Positions 10,572 through 19,520 of a stretch of DNA of 64,000 bases are shown piece by piece. Below the pieces are notes generated by a model that ran no database searches, was not told where the DNA came from, and worked only from the letters and a program-made list of their open reading frames with translations. The DNA comes from Actinomycetota bacterium (GTDB lineage: Bacteria > Actinomycetota > Acidimicrobiia > Acidimicrobiales > JAMCPD01), in assembly GCA_023379935.1 (NCBI GenBank), contig JAMCPD010000001.1, forward strand, positions 1 to 64,000, in the 5' to 3' direction. Numbering within the stretch: position 1 is the stretch's first letter; each line of letters begins with the position of its first letter. The translations under genes were made by a program, and so were the position numbers.

Positions 10572-12863
10572 TTAGTGTTTGAAGTGGCGCTCATTGCTAA
10601 ATACCATAGCTATACCATGTTCATCGGCGGCAGCTATCAACTCTTGATCTCTGATAGATCCGCCGGGCTGAACTATAGCGGTAACTCCTGCCGCAGCCAG
10701 TTCATCCAGGCCATCCCTAAAGGGGAAAAAGGCATCACTGGCACCAACCGCATCTTCCCCTGCCTCTTTGTCTGTGTCCCGCTCTGTTCTCCGTGAATGT
10801 TGTTGTGCCTTTTCAATAGCTATACGGGCAGAATCAACTCTGTTCGGCTGTCCGGCACCTATGCCTATAGTCATGGAATCTTTAACCAAAACTATAGCGT
10901 TTGAAGTAACAAAAGCGCAGACCAACCAGGCCATCTCAAGATCATTGTACTGTTTTTTGGTCGGAATACGACGTGTAACAACCTGCCAATCTTTCGGTTT
11001 GGTTATAATACGATCAGTTTCTTGTACTAAATATGCATCCTCCAGCGATCTGAGTGTCAGCCCCGCCGCCGCATCCGCCGCTAGTGCAGATGTGGCTTGA
11101 CCACCTGTAACCATAAAGGAAGCGACTGGGGGCACAGCTTGAATAATACGGGTATTCTTACGTTTAGCTGCAAGGATGCCGATAGCACCCGATTCATATG
11201 ACGGAGCTATAACCACATCGGCCTTTGGATAACTCAACATCTCTTTTGCCAAAGCCGCAGTAAACGTAGTATTCAGCGCCACTATCCCTCCAAAAGCCGA
11301 AACCGGATCGGATTCAAAAGCCCGTTTATAAGCCTCTACTGCATCAGACATCAGGCTTACACCGCAAGGATTGGCATGCTTGACTATAACGCAGGCAGCA
11401 GCTTCGTTGCCTTCGAGCGTATTTCCTGGTTCGTGGAGCATGCTTAAGTTCCCTACTTGGTATACAAGCCTCCAAGCAGCGTCAGCATCCAATATATTCA
11501 AATAGGAAAGCTCCAGCCCTGAGTGCTGTATAGCCGAATCCCATATGCTCTTTCGTCCGCGAGGGTGATACAGGGCGCCTTGAAGGTGGGGGTTTTCGCC
11601 GTAACGCAAGTCCTTAGTCTTATCCAACTTCAGGTGTAAGGTATTGGGAAGCCGTAAAAGTTGATCGGCCGGCTTATCGCTCAGTTGATCGGTCGAGTCT
11701 TTCTTGTCCCCAAACCAATTAGCAATTGTCTCATCATAAGCTGCTGTATGAGAAAAGGTTTTATAAGCCAGCATAAGACGAGTTTGTAAAGATGTTTCAC
11801 CGTTTGCTTGCAGCTCTGCCAGTACTGTATCATAATCAGCGGGATCAACCACCACGCTGACATATTCATAGTTCTTTGCACCCGCGCGTAACATAGTAGG
11901 ACCGCCTATGTCAATGTTCTCTATGCAAGGTGATGCTCCAAAAGGATAAAGATTGCAAATAACCAGATCAATTGGGGTTATGTTATATTTATCAAGATCT
12001 GACATGTGGGAAGGTTTTGAACGATCAGCCAAAATTCCGCCATGTATAGCGGGATGTAATGTTTTCAGGCGTCCATCCAACATCTCGGGAGTTTGGCTAA
12101 CCGTTTCCACCTGTATATGGCTTATACCAGCACCGTCAAGTGCCGAAGAAGTCCCCCCGGAAGCAATCAACTCCCAGCCAATGGTTTCCAACCCCCGCGC
12201 AAACTGTTCAATTCCTGTTTTATCATACACGGACAACAAAGCTCTTTTTTTTATAGGCTCCTGTTCTTTCGGCACTTTGTGTTTTTCCTCCAACTCTTCC
12301 AGCTTTGTCAAAAACTTCTTAACCGTATCGGGATATAAACGGCGTTCCACCTGTTTTATCCTTTCATGTAAGGTTTCGACGGTATCGCCTTCCAGTATAT
12401 CAACCGCTTCTTGGGCAAGTATAGGACCCGCATCGGTTTGTTCGGTCGCGATGTGAACCGTGCACCCCGTTACCTGAACACCGGCCTGGATGGCATCCTC
12501 AACTGCATGCCATCCCTTAAAAGCCGGCAGCAGAGCCGGATGGGTATTGAGTACACGCCCGGGAAACAGATCAAAAATAGGTTTGGCCAACACAGTAGCA
12601 AAACCGGACATTGCCACAATATCAACCTGAAATGGGCGCAAGGCATCAACCAAAATATCAGTGTAGTGAAAACGGTCAAAATTGGCGGAAAAGTCGTCTC
12701 TTTCAACTATGATGTTTTGTATGCCTGCATCCGAAGCTATGTCCAATGCTTTGCATTTACGATCTGCGACAACCACAGCTATAGGTAAATCCGCTTTGAT
12801 CATCGCTTGAAGAATAGTACCGCTGCCCGAAACAAGTACAGCTATTCGCATGTTACTGATCAT
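10572..12863 (-). CDS. Fused GAR transformylase (PurN) and AICAR transformylase/IMP cyclohydrolase (PurH)
   Basis: A single 763-residue frame encodes two normally separate purine enzymes. Residues 1-190 are PurN, with catalytic Asn106, His108 (LNTHPALLP) and Asp144 at the same positions as in E. coli. A charged linker of about 18 residues (EELEEKHKVPKEQEPIKK) leads to PurH, which begins with KRALLSVYDKTG near 206. This includes the MGS-like cyclohydrolase domain and the transformylase motif KHANPCGVS. Both halves use 10-formyl-THF, so the fusion joins steps 3, 9 and 10 of the pathway. No stop or frameshift is seen at the join. The neighbours folD and metF support a shared one-carbon role. sucD lies directly upstream. 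Confidence 0.93.
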   Translation of the reverse strand: MISNMRIAVLVSGSGTILQAMIKADLPIAVVVADRKCKALDIASDAGIQNIIVERDDFSANFDRFHYTDILVDALRPFQVDIVAMSGFATVLAKPIFDLFPGRVLNTHPALLPAFKGWHAVEDAIQAGVQVTGCTVHIATEQTDAGPILAQEAVDILEGDTVETLHERIKQVERRLYPDTVKKFLTKLEELEEKHKVPKEQEPIKKRALLSVYDKTGIEQFARGLETIGWELIASGGTSSALDGAGISHIQVETVSQTPEMLDGRLKTLHPAIHGGILADRSKPSHMSDLDKYNITPIDLVICNLYPFGASPCIENIDIGGPTMLRAGAKNYEYVSVVVDPADYDTVLAELQANGETSLQTRLMLAYKTFSHTAAYDETIANWFGDKKDSTDQLSDKPADQLLRLPNTLHLKLDKTKDLRYGENPHLQGALYHPRGRKSIWDSAIQHSGLELSYLNILDADAAWRLVYQVGNLSMLHEPGNTLEGNEAAACVIVKHANPCGVSLMSDAVEAYKRAFESDPVSAFGGIVALNTTFTAALAKEMLSYPKADVVIAPSYESGAIGILAAKRKNTRIIQAVPPVASFMVTGGQATSALAADAAAGLTLRSLEDAYLVQETDRIITKPKDWQVVTRRIPTKKQYNDLEMAWLVCAFVTSNAIVLVKDSMTIGIGAGQPNRVDSARIAIEKAQQHSRRTERDTDKEAGEDAVGASDAFFPFRDGLDELAAAGVTAIVQPGGSIRDQELIAAADEHGIAMVFSNERHFKH

Positions 12864-12918
12864 GGTGTAGTTTCGCTTGCTACTTTCATTGCCTCCGCCG
12901 CAACCTGGTTGCCACCAG

Positions 12919-13803
12919 CTAAAATGCGGATACGATCTCTGCCATAATATCGCCGGCTTGGCTGGGGTTGGTGGCTACCTTCACCCCTGCCGATGAAAGA
13001 CTCGCCATCTTTGCCTGAGCAGTTCCGGCTGTTCCTGAAACTATTGCACCGGCATGTCCCATCTTCTTCCCCGGAGGAGCGGTTACCCCGGCTATATAAG
13101 CCACAACAGGCTTGGTCATCACTTCAGCTATATACTGAGCTGCTTTTTCCTCCTCGTTACCGCCTATCTCACCGATAAGCAGTACCGCCTTTGTCTCAGT
13201 ATCCGCCTCGAATGCCGCAAGACAGTCTATAAAACTCGTACCCGGAATTGGGTCGCCACCTATACCGACACAAGTAGTTTGACCTATACCTTTTGTTGAA
13301 AGCTCATTCAATGCCTGATAGGTAAGAGTACCGGAACGACTTACAATACCGGCAGGACCGCCGGCTAATGCTATATCACCTGATGTGATCCCTATATTAC
13401 AACGTCCCGGCGAAATGATACCGGGGCAGTTCGGACCGATAAGCCTACATTCGGGCCAGTTGCTCTTTAGGGTATTGTAAACTATCAGCTCATCGTGAGC
13501 CGGTATGCCCTCGGTTATACAAACAATAAACTTGACACCCGCAGCCGCAGCTGCCAATATAGCTTCGGGAGCGGCACTCGGAGGCACTGACACAAAGGAT
13601 GCGGTTGCCCCAGTTTGAGCTACGGCATCGTCCATAGTGTCAAATACCGGTATTCCTTCTACATCCTGTCCGCCTTTGTGTGGTGTAACGCCTGCAACTA
13701 CTTTTGTTCCATAGGCACGATTGCGCAACCCGTGAAACCTTCCTTGTGATCCCGTCAAACCCTGAACCACAACTTTGGTGTTCTCATCTACAAATATCGC
13801 CAT
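12919..13803 (-). CDS. sucD: Succinyl-CoA synthetase alpha subunit
   Basis: A 294-residue alpha subunit of succinyl-CoA ligase, which couples succinyl-CoA hydrolysis to NTP formation in the TCA cycle. The CoA-binding N-terminus contains [12 protein letters not shown], and the phosphorylated histidine is His250 in [13 protein letters not shown]. The start is one base after the sucC stop and follows AAGGAGG, so the two subunits are co-translated. Confidence 0.96.
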   Translation of the reverse strand: MAIFVDENTKVVVQGLTGSQGRFHGLRNRAYGTKVVAGVTPHKGGQDVEGIPVFDTMDDAVAQTGATASFVSVPPSAAPEAILAAAAAGVKFIVCITEGIPAHDELIVYNTLKSNWPECRLIGPNCPGIISPGRCNIGITSGDIALAGGPAGIVSRSGTLTYQALNELSTKGIGQTTCVGIGGDPIPGTSFIDCLAAFEADTETKAVLLIGEIGGNEEEKAAQYIAEVMTKPVVAYIAGVTAPPGKKMGHAGAIVSGTAGTAQAKMASLSSAGVKVATNPSQAGDIMAEIVSAF

Positions 13804-13804
13804 G

Positions 13805-14953
13805 CTACATAGCCTCCTTGGTAAGCTCTACAACTTTATCGGCAGCGCCCAACATGGTCGGAACGGTAATGAAATTTTCCGAAAGGTGATCTTCTAAAAT
13901 ATCTCGACCGATTTGAGCATTTGTACCATCTAAGCGCAACACTATGGGAGAGTTTAACCGTACTCTTGAAAGTGCTTCGACTATTCCCTTAGCCACTTCA
14001 TCACACCTAGTTATTCCCCCAAAGATATTCACAAATATCACTTTTACATTAGGATCGGAGTTAATTACTTCCAACGCAGCCGCCATGGTATCGGCGTTTG
14101 CTCCTCCTCCTATATCAAGGAAATTAGCCGGTTCCCCACCGGCTTGACTTACAACATCCAAGGTACTCATTGCCAGTCCAGCACCATTGGCAATTATACC
14201 GACATTACCGGCAAGTCCTACATAGTTCAACCCTTTTTGCCGTGCCGCAATCTCGCGCGGATCGCTGTCCTCATCTTGATCAAACTCAGCCCATTCCTCA
14301 TGCCTGAAAGCCGCACTGTCGTCTAAGGTAACCTTGGCATCCAGAGCATGCACTTTATCATCTGTTGTCAACACCAACGGGTTTACTTCCACTAAATCAC
14401 AGTCTCCTTCCGTATAGCAACGATAAAGACTGCATAAAAACAGGGCGGTTTGTTCAATTGCTTGTGCATCCAACATAGCTTCTTCTGCTGTTTGGCGTGC
14501 TTGATCAAGTGAAAGACCTTCTAAGGGATTCACATTCAACTTGATCACGGCATTCTGATCATCATGAGCTACCTGCTCTATATCTATACCGCCTTTTGCG
14601 GAAAGCATGATCATATTGCACTTTTCTGAACGGTTTAACGTAACACTGGCGTAATACTCCTTTTTGATGTCGGTTGCATGTTCAATCCATAGCCTATGTA
14701 CCTTGTGCCCTTTAATATCCATTCCCAAAATAGAACTCGCATTGCGGACAACCTCGTCTTGGTTGCTTGCCAGCTTGACGCCCCCCGCTTTGCCCCTACC
14801 CCCTACGCGAACTTGAGCTTTTAGAACTACCGGATAGCCAACTATGGCTGCTTGGTCTACAGCTTCTTCAACTGTAGCAGCAATCCCGCCATCAGAAACT
14901 GGTATGCCATACCTCTTGAAATACTGCTTACCCTGATATTCAAATAAATCCAC
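13805..14953 (-). CDS. sucC: Succinyl-CoA synthetase beta subunit
   Basis: A 382-residue beta subunit with the ATP-grasp nucleotide-binding domain at the N-terminus (MDLFEYQGKQYF, KAQVRVGGRGKAGGVKLA) and the CoA-ligase domain at the C-terminus (VNIFGGITRCDEVAKGI). It pairs with SucD to form the TCA-cycle ligase. The GTG start follows AAAGGAG. It lies 24 bases after the B12-domain mutase subunit gene, which fits a propionate-to-succinyl-CoA route feeding this enzyme. Confidence 0.96.
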   Translation of the reverse strand: MDLFEYQGKQYFKRYGIPVSDGGIAATVEEAVDQAAIVGYPVVLKAQVRVGGRGKAGGVKLASNQDEVVRNASSILGMDIKGHKVHRLWIEHATDIKKEYYASVTLNRSEKCNMIMLSAKGGIDIEQVAHDDQNAVIKLNVNPLEGLSLDQARQTAEEAMLDAQAIEQTALFLCSLYRCYTEGDCDLVEVNPLVLTTDDKVHALDAKVTLDDSAAFRHEEWAEFDQDEDSDPREIAARQKGLNYVGLAGNVGIIANGAGLAMSTLDVVSQAGGEPANFLDIGGGANADTMAAALEVINSDPNVKVIFVNIFGGITRCDEVAKGIVEALSRVRLNSPIVLRLDGTNAQIGRDILEDHLSENFITVPTMLGAADKVVELTKEAM

Positions 14954-14977
14954 TTAGGTATCTCCTTTATTCTTTCT

Positions 14978-15397
14978 TCACTGTTCTTGTTTGTCCAATT
15001 CCCGTTTATCCAGTTCAGACTCCAGCCAAGTAGTAATGGCGGATAGTGAAGCTCCTGGAGTAAACACCTCTTCAACTCCGATCTCTTTCAATGCCGGTAT
15101 ATCAGTGTCGGGTATAATGCCACCACACATGACCAGTCTATCTGCCAGCCCTCTCCCCTCCAACTCGGCCATCACTTGAGGCATTAGCGTCATGTGCGCT
15201 CCTGAAAGAAGCGATATACCGAGCCCGTCAGCATCTTCCTGCAATACTGTTTCAGCTACCTGTGCAGGAGTTTGGTGCAAACCAGTATACACCACTTCAA
15301 AGCCGCGATCTCTAAGAGCGCGCGCTATAACCTTTATTCCTCTGTCATGCCCGTCCAAACCAGACTTAGCAACTACTATCTTATAGGGCCTTATCAC
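14978..15397 (-). CDS. Cobalamin-binding subunit of a methylmalonyl-CoA mutase-type enzyme
   Basis: A 139-residue stand-alone B12-binding domain. The DxHxxG cobalamin signature is LDGHDRG with ligand His17, followed by GISLLSGAH and VMCGGIIPDTD, as in the small subunits of methylmalonyl-, isobutyryl- or hydroxyisobutyryl-CoA mutases. The catalytic large subunit is not in the window. Being next to sucCD suggests methylmalonyl-CoA mutase acting in propionate metabolism, but an IcmB/HcmB-type role cannot be excluded. The C-terminus carries a short charged repeat (ELDKRELDKQEQ). The GTG start lacks a Shine-Dalgarno; TAGTAT lies 8 nt upstream. Confidence 0.88.
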   Translation of the reverse strand: MIRPYKIVVAKSGLDGHDRGIKVIARALRDRGFEVVYTGLHQTPAQVAETVLQEDADGLGISLLSGAHMTLMPQVMAELEGRGLADRLVMCGGIIPDTDIPALKEIGVEEVFTPGASLSAITTWLESELDKRELDKQEQ

Positions 15398-15408
15398 AAC
15401 TTAGGATA

Positions 15409-15465
15409 CTAGCAAACGGTGAAAACTTCTTCAATCCCGCGATCTTTCAACTGCTCAAAGAACAT
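15409..15465 (-). pseudogene. Relic of a second cobalamin-binding domain
   Basis: The 57 bases between the sedolisin stop and the B12-domain gene translate as MFFEQLKDRGIEEVFTVC and stop. LKDRGIEEVFT closely matches LKEIGVEEVFT near the C-terminus of the neighbouring intact subunit. It is best read as the decayed tail of a duplicated B12-domain gene. It is too short to be functional, and the match could be coincidence. Confidence 0.45.
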
Positions 15466-15467
15466 TG

Positions 15468-18400
15468 CTAGCCATACCACCCGACTACATCAACAATCAC
15501 ATTGGTGTTACCTGAATGGTTGTAAACAGTTATATCACCGTTGGATGAAAGCGGGACTGTCACAAAGTTGGGTATTATGCCGGTGGTAGAGTTGAAGTTC
15601 AAACTTGAGGTGGCCGGTTTTAGGGCTCCTGATGGATAAACAGTCAGATAACCCGAAGCGGTTGCACCGGCTTCCGTGACATTTAGTACTACAGCAGTAG
15701 CAGTGTCGGGTACTGCGGCAGACAAAGAAGATGCCGTGCCCTGATAGGCGGCCACTTGAACCGAAAGGGTCGAATTCGGAGCAATAGCTCCGTTTGATGT
15801 GCACTGATTTTGAACGATAGTCGTACCGTTGGGTGACCTTGTGTCACATATCCTATAGGGCACGGTTCCATAAAAGCTGGCTGCCGAGGTAGAAGAGGTA
15901 AAGTAACCCACTACGTCTATGATTACATCTGTTGAACCTGATAAGTTGTAGACAGAGACAGTCCCGGTTGGCGAAAGCTCGGCTATAACTCCGTTTGGTC
16001 TTATCTCACCGGCCGCAAAGTTTAAGTTTGATGCAACAGGAGGAGTACCGGCAGGATAAACGGTTAGATACCCGCCTTGATTCGAGTCTGCTTCTGTCAC
16101 GTTTAGTACTACAGCCGCCCCGCCGGTTTGAGGTACAGCCTGAGAAGGTGAAGCGGCAGTCCCTTGATATCCCGATACCTGTACTGACAGAGTTTGACCT
16201 GCAGAAATAGTTTTTCCGGTGCACTGATCTGTTATCTTTGACAGAGTTTGTGACCTTGTGTCACATATCCTATATGGGGTTAGGGGAACAAAGCTGCCTT
16301 GGCCTTTTTGAGATACAGGTCCAAAGTATCCCTCTACGTCTATTGCTATATCCGTATTACCGTTATAGTTGTAGACGGTTATACAGCCACTACAGCCGGA
16401 GGTATTACCTAAAGATACCTGTACAAGGTTTGGTATTGCTCCTGTTGTTTGATTGAAGTTCAGACTGGAAGAAGCAGGTTTTGTGGCTCCGGCGGGATAA
16501 ACGGTTAGATATCCAGAAGATGTAGACGAAGCTTCTGTCACATTCAGTACTACAGCCATAGCTCCATTTGGAACTATTGAAGCGCCAGAAGCAGCATTTC
16601 CCTGATATCCCACAACCTGTATGGTCAAGTATCCTCCTGGAAGAATAGTCTTGCCGGTGCACTGGTTTTGAAAAGTACCTTTTACGCTAAGTGACCTGGT
16701 GTCACATATTCTATAGGGCACAAGGGAGTTATACCCACTATAAGTTGTGTAGGTATAGCTTAGGGCATTTGAGGTTCCCCCGCTTGTCGTAACTGTGACA
16801 GAAACCGTTCCTGTTCCAGAAGGTGAGGTTGCGCTACATGAGGTCGTAGAAGAACAAGTTACAGATGTTGCCGCATTTGATCCAAATGAAACGGTTGTTC
16901 CACTGGTTGTGGTTGAAAAGTTAGTCCCGGTTAGGGTCACAGTCGTAGCGCCTGAAGCAGGACCTGAAATTGGCGAGATACCGGTTAGGGTTGGAGCGTT
17001 TGAACTTGTTGTTGTATAGGTGTAGTTCACACCTGCCGAGGTACCACCTAAAGTCGTAACCGTGACAGAAACCGTTCCGGTTCCAGAAGGTGATACGGCG
17101 CTACATGAGGTCGTAGAAGAACAAGTTACAGATGTTGCCGCGTTTCCCGGTCCAAAGTCAACGGTTGTACTACCGGTTGTGGTTGAAAATCCAGTTCCTG
17201 TGAGTGTAACAGTTGTACCGCCTGCTTTCGGTCCCGAAGTCGGCGATATTGAAGTAAGGGTCGGAGCAGAACCACAGAGATCTGCCGCCAAGAGGTTAGC
17301 TATTGGTGTACCCAAGCCTGTGGCCATGTTGTAACCGCTCCCCGCCGGATATTTACCGCCATTTGTTCCGGTAAAGTCATTGTTCCCTTGGGTAATTTGC
17401 CCGAAAGGTGAGTTTGGCGCCGATGCCACTTTGTACAAGGCAGGATTTAAAAAACCCAGTGGAGAAGAGCAGGTAGTGTTTATCAAAGCAGTCACTCCCG
17501 CCCAGAGTGGCGCAACCGCACTTGTACCACCGGCTATATCCCATGAACTGTTATAGTAGATAACATAACCATGAGCCGCATCCGCTGAAGCTGAAACGTC
17601 CGGAACCTCCCTGCAGTAACTTCCCGATGGCGCACTACAGGGCGTGTTGCTTGAGTAGCTGTTGATAACACCGGCAACGGCCGAAGACTGTTGCCAAGCC
17701 GGCATTGCCCAAATAGTGGATATACCGCCGCCTGAGGCACCGGAAGAATCGTTCCATACAGTCTGTGTTGGCGGAGGACCCAGCGCTTGTAAACTGCTAC
17801 CCCCGGCTGAAGTAACATCGGGTTGGCTACCGGGATCATCTACAGCCAAATAAGTGGGCGAATTCGGTGTAGAAGAGCTATAGCAGTCTTCCGATCCCGA
17901 ATCCCCGCTTGCTGCCAAAATAGTTTGTCCCTGGCTGACAGCCTGTTGAAACAAGGTGGCTTCAGCATCAATATAGGAGGTAGGTAGAGACTGTTCACAC
18001 TCGCCCCATGAAGTACTTACCACTTGAGCAAGGTCTTGATTAATGATAGCAGAGTAGTTATCATAAGGACCGTTGCCGCTACCTGGAGCTTGATACACAA
18101 GTATTTTTGCTTCTGGAGCTACGCCTATTATATTTTCTATATCCAATACCGCTTCCCCGCTGCCGGCTCCGGTTCCTGGGCCACCGTCTACCGAAACATT
18201 CTGTATCACAGTACTGGTTCCATAACATGACTGAAAAGCTTGGATATCAGACGAGAGATAGGGCTCAAGTTCATAAAGAGCTATAGTTTCGCCTTGTCCG
18301 AACAGTGAACGAGTCCAAAAGCTGCTTATGTTGTAAGCCGTTGCAATTTGATCGGCAGTATAAGAACTGTTGGAAGCTGCCACCTGGGAAGCGGTTGAGC

Positions 18401-19220
18401 AAGCCTGAGGCCCGCTAAAGGAAATGTTGGAAACGGTTGACCTATTCGTAACTGCTTTTCCGCTTAATGCTTCGGGATTAAAGCCGAAATTAGGATAGGC
18501 AATACTGCGCTTTAGGCGCAAAAAAGGATGGGGGCGGATAGTGGTATTCATCCCGATAACAGTCTGCAAAGAGGGCAGTAAGTAGGCTGGAACCATAAGT
18601 GGCGTTACGTTTGCATACCCCAAGCGTCCCGAAGGCAATCGTATAGTGTTTAAGGTGGTGGAAAAGGCATGTTCGGCCCTTGCGGCAGTGGTTGAAAGGG
18701 AAATTGAAAGTTGATTTGAACTCAAATGTCCAAGCGGAAGTGAGGATGCGCCAAGCCATTTGTGAACCAGATATATTGTCTGGCTGTCAGCGCCGAATAA
18801 GCTCCCAAACTGCCCCCGACGCAGATAATGTCTATATAAAGGAGATCCGGGGGTTGAAACAGCCTTGTCAAAAGCCGCCAACTTGTTTGCATGTGAGGGA
18901 TTGAATACCAAAGTGATGTTTATTTTGGTGTTGGGCGCAATACCGGAAAGTTTTATAGCCCCATGAGGCAGCAAGTAGGGCGCAGCAATTTTTACCAACC
19001 TCATCTGAGACGATTGCACCACATAAGAAACCGGAACAGTTGAACTGTTGGAATAAGTTAATACATAGCCATCCGCATAAACCAATGCACTGAATAACAA
19101 GGCCAATAGCATAACAGCCGTCAACCCGTGCTCAACTGCTCTTGGCACAAAACTTGAAACTATACTTCCAATACTTCTTATGCTACTAAAATGCGCAAGG
19201 CTAAAACCGTTAAAACTCAT
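15468..19220 (-). CDS. Secreted S53 (sedolisin/kumamolisin) peptidase with TIG domains and C-terminal repeats
   Basis: A 1250-residue exported acid-type serine peptidase. A hydrophobic segment at residues 32-49 acts as signal or anchor. Residues 75-235 resemble the pro-kumamolisin activation domain. The catalytic domain spans about 285-650 with Glu356 and Asp360 (GEAVLDIE), the oxyanion Asp440 (ASGDSG) and nucleophile Ser567 (GGTSAVAP), and ends with a calcium-type NMATGLGTP loop. Two TIG/IPT beta-sandwiches follow (651-736, 741-826), then three repeats of about 130 residues (830-966, 976-1107, 1115-1249), each starting PYRICDTRS and ending in a DVxGYF-like motif. S53 enzymes usually act at low pH, so extracellular protein digestion in an acidic niche is likely. 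The gene appears to be monocistronic. Confidence 0.9.
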   Translation of the reverse strand: MSFNGFSLAHFSSIRSIGSIVSSFVPRAVEHGLTAVMLLALLFSALVYADGYVLTYSNSSTVPVSYVVQSSQMRLVKIAAPYLLPHGAIKLSGIAPNTKINITLVFNPSHANKLAAFDKAVSTPGSPLYRHYLRRGQFGSLFGADSQTIYLVHKWLGASSLPLGHLSSNQLSISLSTTAARAEHAFSTTLNTIRLPSGRLGYANVTPLMVPAYLLPSLQTVIGMNTTIRPHPFLRLKRSIAYPNFGFNPEALSGKAVTNRSTVSNISFSGPQACSTASQVAASNSSYTADQIATAYNISSFWTRSLFGQGETIALYELEPYLSSDIQAFQSCYGTSTVIQNVSVDGGPGTGAGSGEAVLDIENIIGVAPEAKILVYQAPGSGNGPYDNYSAIINQDLAQVVSTSWGECEQSLPTSYIDAEATLFQQAVSQGQTILAASGDSGSEDCYSSSTPNSPTYLAVDDPGSQPDVTSAGGSSLQALGPPPTQTVWNDSSGASGGGISTIWAMPAWQQSSAVAGVINSYSSNTPCSAPSGSYCREVPDVSASADAAHGYVIYYNSSWDIAGGTSAVAPLWAGVTALINTTCSSPLGFLNPALYKVASAPNSPFGQITQGNNDFTGTNGGKYPAGSGYNMATGLGTPIANLLAADLCGSAPTLTSISPTSGPKAGGTTVTLTGTGFSTTTGSTTVDFGPGNAATSVTCSSTTSCSAVSPSGTGTVSVTVTTLGGTSAGVNYTYTTTSSNAPTLTGISPISGPASGATTVTLTGTNFSTTTSGTTVSFGSNAATSVTCSSTTSCSATSPSGTGTVSVTVTTSGGTSNALSYTYTTYSGYNSLVPYRICDTRSLSVKGTFQNQCTGKTILPGGYLTIQVVGYQGNAASGASIVPNGAMAVVLNVTEASSTSSGYLTVYPAGATKPASSSLNFNQTTGAIPNLVQVSLGNTSGCSGCITVYNYNGNTDIAIDVEGYFGPVSQKGQGSFVPLTPYRICDTRSQTLSKITDQCTGKTISAGQTLSVQVSGYQGTAASPSQAVPQTGGAAVVLNVTEADSNQGGYLTVYPAGTPPVASNLNFAAGEIRPNGVIAELSPTGTVSVYNLSGSTDVIIDVVGYFTSSTSAASFYGTVPYRICDTRSPNGTTIVQNQCTSNGAIAPNSTLSVQVAAYQGTASSLSAAVPDTATAVVLNVTEAGATASGYLTVYPSGALKPATSSLNFNSTTGIIPNFVTVPLSSNGDITVYNHSGNTNVIVDVVGWYG
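15474..16733 (-). repeat. Three tandem repeats of a cell-surface domain
   Basis: Units at 16323-16733, 15900-16295 and 15474-15878 each encode PYRICDTRS, a paired Cys about 14-18 residues later, VVLNVTEA, GYLTVYP and a closing DVxGYF-type motif. The two Cys per unit could form a disulfide. Domains with DTR/LNVT/GYF motifs occur as repeats in actinobacterial exoproteins; I associate them with surface or substrate binding, which is unproven. Confidence 0.8.
16743..17270 (-). repeat. Two tandem TIG/IPT domain-coding repeats
   Basis: Inside the sedolisin gene, 17013-17270 and 16743-17000 encode two similar Ig-like domains. Both share ISPxSGPxxG, VTLTGTxFST and CSSTTSCSA motifs. The near-identical DNA suggests recent duplication. 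Confidence 0.8.
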
Positions 19221-19520
19221 AATTAAACAATCTTCTTGAAAGTCGGAGATGTTACCAGTTGTGCAGTTTATTCACAATTTATTCACAGTTTAACAGTTTA
19301 TTTGCCTTTATTTGTCATACCCCTTCTTTATTATTGGATATTAAAAAGTGTCGGAGATATTTAACAAAAGGAAAAGGATGATCACAACTGTTCCATCTGC
19401 TACGTCAATAGACCTAAAGGGACAACTTATCGCCATAAAAGTGCACGTTTCAAAAAGAGAAAATAGACGATCATCATGTAGCGCCAGCTTTAGCGCCAAG
19501 GACAGTCGGGTAAGAACTTT
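19221..19520. other. AT-rich divergent gap between sedolisin gene and dprA
   Basis: 300 bases that should hold two divergent promoters. TTTATTCACA occurs at 19267-19276 and 19278-19287, and GTCGGAGAT occurs at each side of the gap. No small gene or terminator is evident. Confidence 0.4.

Noticed and set aside
12864-12900. Short leader peptide (MKVASETTP) overlapping the purN-purH start
   Set aside because: The ATG lies only two bases after GGAGG, too close for normal initiation, and nine codons are not enough to separate it from chance.
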